A stretch of DNA of 64,000 bases, from NCBI RefSeq assembly GCF_030762805.1, contig NZ_CP129113.1:1440001-1504000 (forward strand), read 5' to 3'. Shown here in pieces: positions 63,840 to 64,000 of the stretch. The translations under genes were made by a program, and so were the position numbers. The first letter of the stretch is position 1. The number at the start of each line of letters is the position of its first letter. Origin of the DNA: Aciduricibacillus chroicocephali (lineage in GTDB: Bacteria; Bacillota; Bacilli; Bacillales; Amphibacillaceae). The notes under the pieces are model-generated. The model was not told the origin of the DNA and ran no database searches. It saw nothing but the letters and a program-made list of their open reading frames with translations.

Positions 63840-64000
63840 TCAGCGTTTTTTCTTGAAACCTGCTTTTTTGCTCAACTGTCTTTTTACAGACTGCTGCTGG
63901 TGTTTCATTTTCTTTTTATAACCTGGTTTTACTTTCTTCGCTTTTCTTACTTGTTTCCACGCCTGTTGGTCAATATCGGCATCAGTTTTCTTCCTTGTGC
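63840..64000 (-). CDS. cshB: DEAD-box RNA helicase CshB, C-terminal end
   Basis: Last 53 codons of a gene entering from the right edge. Very basic: AWKQVRKAKKVKPGYKKKMK and ending SKKAGFKKKR. This fits the basic C-terminal tail of CshB (YqfR), which lies directly upstream of nfo in B. subtilis. The helicase core is outside the window. Confidence 0.75.
   Translation of the reverse strand, partial: TRKKTDADIDQQAWKQVRKAKKVKPGYKKKMKHQQQSVKRQLSKKAGFKKKR

Noticed and set aside
1-64000. Mobile elements, prophage, CRISPR arrays, toxin or defence genes
   Set aside because: No transposase, integrase, spaced repeats or defence-type domains were found; base composition looks even throughout.

Overview
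This window is chromosomal core sequence of a low-to-mid GC, endospore-forming Firmicute of the family Bacillaceae. The gene content and order follow the Bacillus subtilis yqi-yqh-yqg-yqf segment (bkd operon, spo0A, spoIVB, recN, ahrC, the terpenoid and folate genes, accBC, the spoIIIA operon, efp, gcv, comG, pst, pbpA, sodA, nfo, cshB). The genus cannot be fixed from the sequence. Several local losses compared with B. subtilis suggest a related genus rather than Bacillus sensu stricto. No phage, insertion sequence, CRISPR array or defence island was seen. The comparisons with B. subtilis rest on remembered gene order and protein sequences, not on a search.

Layout. 1-6.5 kb, minus strand: branched-chain keto acid operon bkdR-ptb-buk-lpdV-bkdAA-bkdAB, with bcd missing. 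6.7-8.8 kb, plus strand: yqzF, an aspartokinase and a small membrane protein. 9-22.7 kb, minus strand: spo0A, spoIVB, recN, ahrC, tlyA, dxs, ispA, xseB, xseA, folD, nusB, yqhY, accC, accB. 22.9-28 kb, minus strand: the complete spoIIIAA-AH operon behind a clear sigma-E promoter. 28-33.5 kb: efp, yqhT, aroQ, yqhR, yqhP, yqhO, mntR, yqhL. 33.5-37.7 kb, minus strand: glycine cleavage genes gcvT-gcvPA-gcvPB behind a tandem glycine riboswitch. 37.9-45.1 kb: yqhH-yqhG, a 58-codon gene, aroK, and the whole comGA-GG competence pilus operon. 45.2-49.5 kb: small yqg genes, a formyltetrahydrofolate cycloligase, L33 and three poorly known membrane-anchored proteins. 49.5-54.8 kb, minus strand: pstS-C-A-BA-BB-phoU with Pho boxes. 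54.8-59 kb: pbpA, yqgE, sodA. 59.2-59.9 kb: six-tRNA operon. 60-64 kb: Na/Pi cotransporter, yqfZ, yqfX-like, yqfT, nfo and the end of cshB.

The genes serve branched-chain fatty acid precursor supply (bkd) and fatty acid initiation (accBC), entry into sporulation and forespore engulfment signalling (spo0A, spoIVB, spoIIIA), isoprenoid and one-carbon metabolism, competence, phosphate uptake and cell-wall growth. All start sites were reassessed by ribosome binding site. Many genes use GTG or TTG (spo0A, spoIVB, mntR, nfo, comGA, comGC, spoIIIAG, bkdR, ispA).

The most unusual items are a BkdR-type regulator that has lost the GAFTGA loop and Walker B acid pair needed to drive sigma-54; a scar where bcd is absent, leaving ptb and buk overlapping; a Dxs shortened by about 40 residues behind a long leader with decayed coding-like sequence; a palindrome over the accBC promoter; a large inverted repeat before nusB; and tRNA-Phe and tRNA-Ser with odd acceptor features. 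No clearly new system was found.
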